The position numbers were made by a program, and so were the translations under genes. From the NCBI GenBank assembly GCA_009924535.1, contig RFRI01000066.1:1-7096 (forward strand): a DNA stretch of 7,096 nucleotides. The letters run 5' to 3'. This DNA comes from Verrucomicrobiota bacterium (GTDB lineage: Bacteria > Verrucomicrobiota > Verrucomicrobiia > Opitutales > UBA953). This document shows, piece by piece, positions 5,147-7,096 of the stretch. The first letter of the stretch is position 1. Each line of letters begins with the position of its first letter. The notes beneath the pieces are model-generated. The model searched no databases. It worked only from the letters and a program-made list of their open reading frames with translations, and was not told the origin of the DNA.

Positions 5147-6033
5147 CAGGCGACGAACGAGATCGTGGCGTTGGCTTCGCCGGCGGGAGCGGGCGATCCG
5201 GCCTTGGCGGCCTCGAAGGCGGCGCGGCGTTCGGCGATGCGCTGGAGGAGCTCCGGACGTTCGACCACGCGGATGCGACCGTCGTCTTCTTCCACCACCG
5301 CGGTCAGGGATTCGACCCAATCGCCGGAATTGATGTAGCGTACGTTGCCGATCATGCGGTCCTCGGCCTTATGGATGTGGCCACACATCACGCCTTCGCA
5401 ACCGCGGCGCGCGGCCAGCGTCTGGAGGTGTTCCTCGAAGCTCGAAATGAAGCTGACCGCGGACTTCACCTTGGCCTTGATGGCCTGCGAGAGGGAGAAG
5501 TATTCCTTGCCGCGCCAGGCGCGCCACTTGTTATAGAAGCGGTTCAGGTCGAGGAGGATCTGGTAGCTGATGTCGCCGATGACGGCGAGCCAGCGCATCT
5601 TGACCGTCACGGTGTCGAACGCGTCGCCATGGATGCAGAGATACTTGCGGCCGTCCTGGGCGACGTGGATGTGCTCTTCGGCGAGCTCGATGCGGTCGAG
5701 CACGAGGGGGATCAGGCGACGGATGAAGTCGTCGTGGTTACCGCGCAGGTAGACGACCTTCGTGCCGTCCTTCTCCGCCATCTTCATGATGCGGCGGACG
5801 ACGGCGGTGTGCGCCGGCGACCAGTGATTCTTACGCTGCAAGGACCAGAGGTCGATGATGTCGCCGTTCAGGATGAGCTTGTCGCAACGGATGCCCCGGA
5901 GCACGTCGAGGAGCTCACGGGCCTGGGCGTCCTTGGTACCCAGATGCAGGTCGGACAGGATCAACGTCCGGAAATGGATCTTATGCTGCCCAGGGACCTT
6001 GGTGGTTTCTTCCATGGGACAAGAAAGTAACAT
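5146..6033 (-). CDS. Calcineurin-like metallophosphoesterase, LpxH-type (UDP-2,3-diacylglucosamine diphosphatase family)
   Basis: A 295-residue protein with the full two-metal phosphoesterase set: SDLHLG (27-32, Asp28/His30), NGDIIDLW (56-63, Asp58), RGNHDD (97-102), IHGDAFD (134-140, His135) and CGHIHKAE (217-224, His219/His221). GNVRYINSGDWVESLTAVV (229-247) is typical of the LpxH/COG2908 group. LpxH splits UDP-2,3-diacylglucosamine to lipid X and UMP in lipid A synthesis. This protein is longer than E. coli LpxH (240 residues) and sits with a lipid glycosyltransferase rather than other lpx genes, so the substrate may be another lipid-linked pyrophosphate or phosphate. It has no signal peptide or obvious transmembrane helix. 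The C-terminal tail (about 262-295) is Ala/Glu-rich, likely helical and variable. ATG at 6031-6033 gives MLLSCPMEET; the in-frame ATG at 6013-6015 (MEETTKV) is about equally plausible, and neither has a clear ribosome binding site. It overlaps the downstream glycosyltransferase gene by one base. Confidence 0.85.
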   Translation of the reverse strand: MLLSCPMEETTKVPGQHKIHFRTLILSDLHLGTKDAQARELLDVLRGIRCDKLILNGDIIDLWSLQRKNHWSPAHTAVVRRIMKMAEKDGTKVVYLRGNHDDFIRRLIPLVLDRIELAEEHIHVAQDGRKYLCIHGDAFDTVTVKMRWLAVIGDISYQILLDLNRFYNKWRAWRGKEYFSLSQAIKAKVKSAVSFISSFEEHLQTLAARRGCEGVMCGHIHKAEDRMIGNVRYINSGDWVESLTAVVEEDDGRIRVVERPELLQRIAERRAAFEAAKAGSPAPAGEANATISFVA

Positions 6034-6069
6034 TCATTTATGGCGATCCTGCGTCGAAACCGCCTTATT

Positions 6070-6090
6070 GCGGAAACGTCCCCTTTCCGC
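6070..6090 (-). promoter_or_regulatory. Perfect inverted repeat next to a TATATAAG box, upstream of the phosphoesterase gene
   Basis: GCGGAAA (6070-6076) and TTTCCGC (6084-6090) form a perfect 7-bp inverted repeat with a 7-base spacer. On the minus strand the A/T box TATATAAG (6100-6093) lies immediately upstream and could be a -10 element, placing a start site near 6088, inside the repeat. No acceptable -35 hexamer is visible at 16-18 bases. It may be an operator or a 5' leader hairpin; the evidence is purely positional. Confidence 0.3.
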
Positions 6091-6118
6091 CCCTTATATA
6101 CTGCGCCAACGACACCAC

Positions 6119-6132
6119 ACCCGGGGCCGGGT
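6119..6132 (-). terminator. Possible weak hairpin after the alginate-lyase-like gene
   Basis: ACCCG-GGGC-CGGGT (6119-6132) is a 5-bp stem starting 3 bases after the stop codon of the gene to its right. It has no T-run, so termination is doubtful. The phosphoesterase gene lies on the same strand 103 bases downstream of that stop, so readthrough is possible. Confidence 0.2.
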
Positions 6133-6135
6133 AAA

Positions 6136-7096
6136 TCAGCGCGGTGCGAGGAGCTGCAGGCGCTTGCTGCGCTGGTCGGGATAATCCTTCAGCAGGGACT
6201 CATAGCGGTCGTCGCCGGTGGCGAGCGCGGCCGCGCGCAGGACGGGGAGCACGTCGTCGTCGTTGCTCTCATGGATCTGCTGCATCGTCCAGGGCTTGGG
6301 GTTCTTGCCGAGATAAGGCACGAGGAAATCCAAGGCGGCGACGAGGGAACGGCCGTCGGCGGAGCGATGCTTCCAGAGATCGACGCCGGCATGCTCGCCC
6401 AGTCCGGCGAGGGCGGATAACGCCCGGAGATTGAAGCAAGAGTAGCTGAACGAGGCCGTACGGGCCAGTTCGAGCGGCTGCTTGCCGTCCGGCTGGATCT
6501 GCACCCCGATGCGACGCGTGGCCGCCTCGCCGCAGATTTCCTTGGCCTTGTCCTTCCGGCCCAGCACGAGCGCCCATTTGGCCGACTGCACGTCGTACCA
6601 AGTGCCGTGGTTGTTCTTGGCGGCGTGCTCGTCCTGTCCGTTCTTGCTGGTGGTGAGCCATTCGAAATAGGCCGCGGCCCAAGCGAGCAAGGCCTGCTGG
6701 TCGGCGGCGGACCAGTGCTTCGAGCCGGCGAGCAGGGTCGCGGCATCAGCGGCGTCGGCGAGCCCACGGGCTTCGAGGATACCGGTGCCGCGGCCGTCGT
6801 TCACGCCGGGGACGGCCTGCGCGAAACGGAAGTGCGGCGTCATCTTCGTCGCCGGATCGAGGAACCAGGTCCGCAGGATCTTGGCGGCATGTTCGGCATA
6901 CTTCTCGTCGCCGGTGAAATAATAACCGAGCGCGAGGGTCTCGACCGTCGCGCCGACCGCGCGCGCGCGCAGGGTGTCGTTGGCGGCCTCTTCGCGCGAT
7001 TCGGGGTTCACCTTACCGTCCTTACGCTGATACGGGAGTCCATCCTTCGTGGCCGGATTGGGCCAGTAGTAGGGAGCGATGCTCATGTAGTCATGC
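6136..7096 (-). CDS. Alginate-lyase-family protein, N-terminus cut by window edge
   Basis: The visible part is 319 residues. The frame continues past the internal ATG at 7084-7086 into HDY, giving HDYMSIAPYYWPNP, which matches the conserved (K/H)DYMS-APYYWPNP entry of this family, so the real start lies beyond base 7096. Further family landmarks, counted from that Met: GLPYQRKDGKVNPES (16-30), EYAxHAAKILRTWFLDPAT-like helix (62-80), GILEAR (102-107), NNHGTWYDVQ (158-167) with candidate catalytic His and Tyr, and QIQPDGKQPLELARTASFSY (196-215). The fold is an (alpha/alpha) toroid that cleaves uronate polysaccharides by beta-elimination. Members are about 370-420 residues with an N-terminal signal peptide, so roughly 50-100 residues, including any signal, are missing here. 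Alginate itself is not proven: related lyases act on other glucuronate- or mannuronate-containing polymers. Confidence 0.85.
   Translation of the reverse strand, partial: HDYMSIAPYYWPNPATKDGLPYQRKDGKVNPESREEAANDTLRARAVGATVETLALGYYFTGDEKYAEHAAKILRTWFLDPATKMTPHFRFAQAVPGVNDGRGTGILEARGLADAADAATLLAGSKHWSAADQQALLAWAAAYFEWLTTSKNGQDEHAAKNNHGTWYDVQSAKWALVLGRKDKAKEICGEAATRRIGVQIQPDGKQPLELARTASFSYSCFNLRALSALAGLGEHAGVDLWKHRSADGRSLVAALDFLVPYLGKNPKPWTMQQIHESNDDDVLPVLRAAALATGDDRYESLLKDYPDQRSKRLQLLAPR

Noticed and set aside
5147..5320. Extended N-terminus (58 residues) of the glycosyltransferase
   Set aside because: The extension is arginine-rich shadow of the phosphoesterase C-terminus. The ATG overlapping the upstream stop and the motif position (GFGEGH near residue 10) fit the family better.
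4025..5338. 437-residue plus-strand open frame opposite the glycosyltransferase gene
   Set aside because: A shadow of the conserved minus-strand frame; it shows no recognisable motif and starts inside the repeat array.
6068..6078. Shared 11-mer TTGCGGAAACG at 2367-2377 and 6068-6078, both upstream of minus-strand genes
   Set aside because: Several chance 11-base matches are expected in a window this size, and the distances to the start codons differ (0 versus about 35 bases).

Overview
The window is GC-rich bacterial chromosome carrying six protein genes; the first and last are cut by the window edges. Long open frames opposite every gene fit strong G/C at third codon positions. The gene content suggests a Gram-negative polysaccharide-degrading bacterium, and I favour Verrucomicrobiota (Opitutae-like). 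That placement is inference: there is no rRNA or other marker here, and it rests on the alginate-lyase-family protein, the LpxH-like/MGDG-synthase-like pair, the unusual short UvrC and the scarcity of Shine-Dalgarno sequences.

Layout. Minus strand, 749 to beyond base 1: HolA, the delta subunit of the DNA polymerase III clamp loader (C-terminus off the window). Bases 750-1085: a repeat-rich spacer. Minus strand 2366-1086: CinA. A 46-bp divergent spacer separates cinA from plus-strand uvrC (2413-3882). Bases 3883-4042: a second repeat-rich spacer between convergent genes. Minus strand 6033-5146 and 5146-4043: a calcineurin-like phosphoesterase of the LpxH type, translationally coupled to a GT28/MGDG-synthase-like glycosyltransferase. 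Minus strand 7096-6136: an alginate-lyase-family protein whose N-terminus lies beyond the window.

How the genes relate. holA and uvrC belong to DNA replication and repair, and cinA to nucleotide/NAD salvage. The phosphoesterase/glycosyltransferase pair probably acts in membrane glycolipid synthesis. The alginate-lyase-like gene points to polysaccharide use. Apart from the coupled pair, nothing looks like a dedicated multi-gene system; I see no CRISPR, defence, prophage or transposase gene.

The most interesting material is outside the genes or in UvrC. First, a degenerate 12-bp repeat family occurs in three arrays, each downstream of a gene and on that gene's strand. Two of the arrays converge and can form a large cruciform. 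Second, a 7-bp repeat family forms a near-perfect 21-bp inverted repeat bracketing one 12-bp array. Third, UvrC is about 120 residues shorter than the E. coli protein and lacks the four-cysteine (iron-sulfur) region, yet keeps both sets of nuclease residues.
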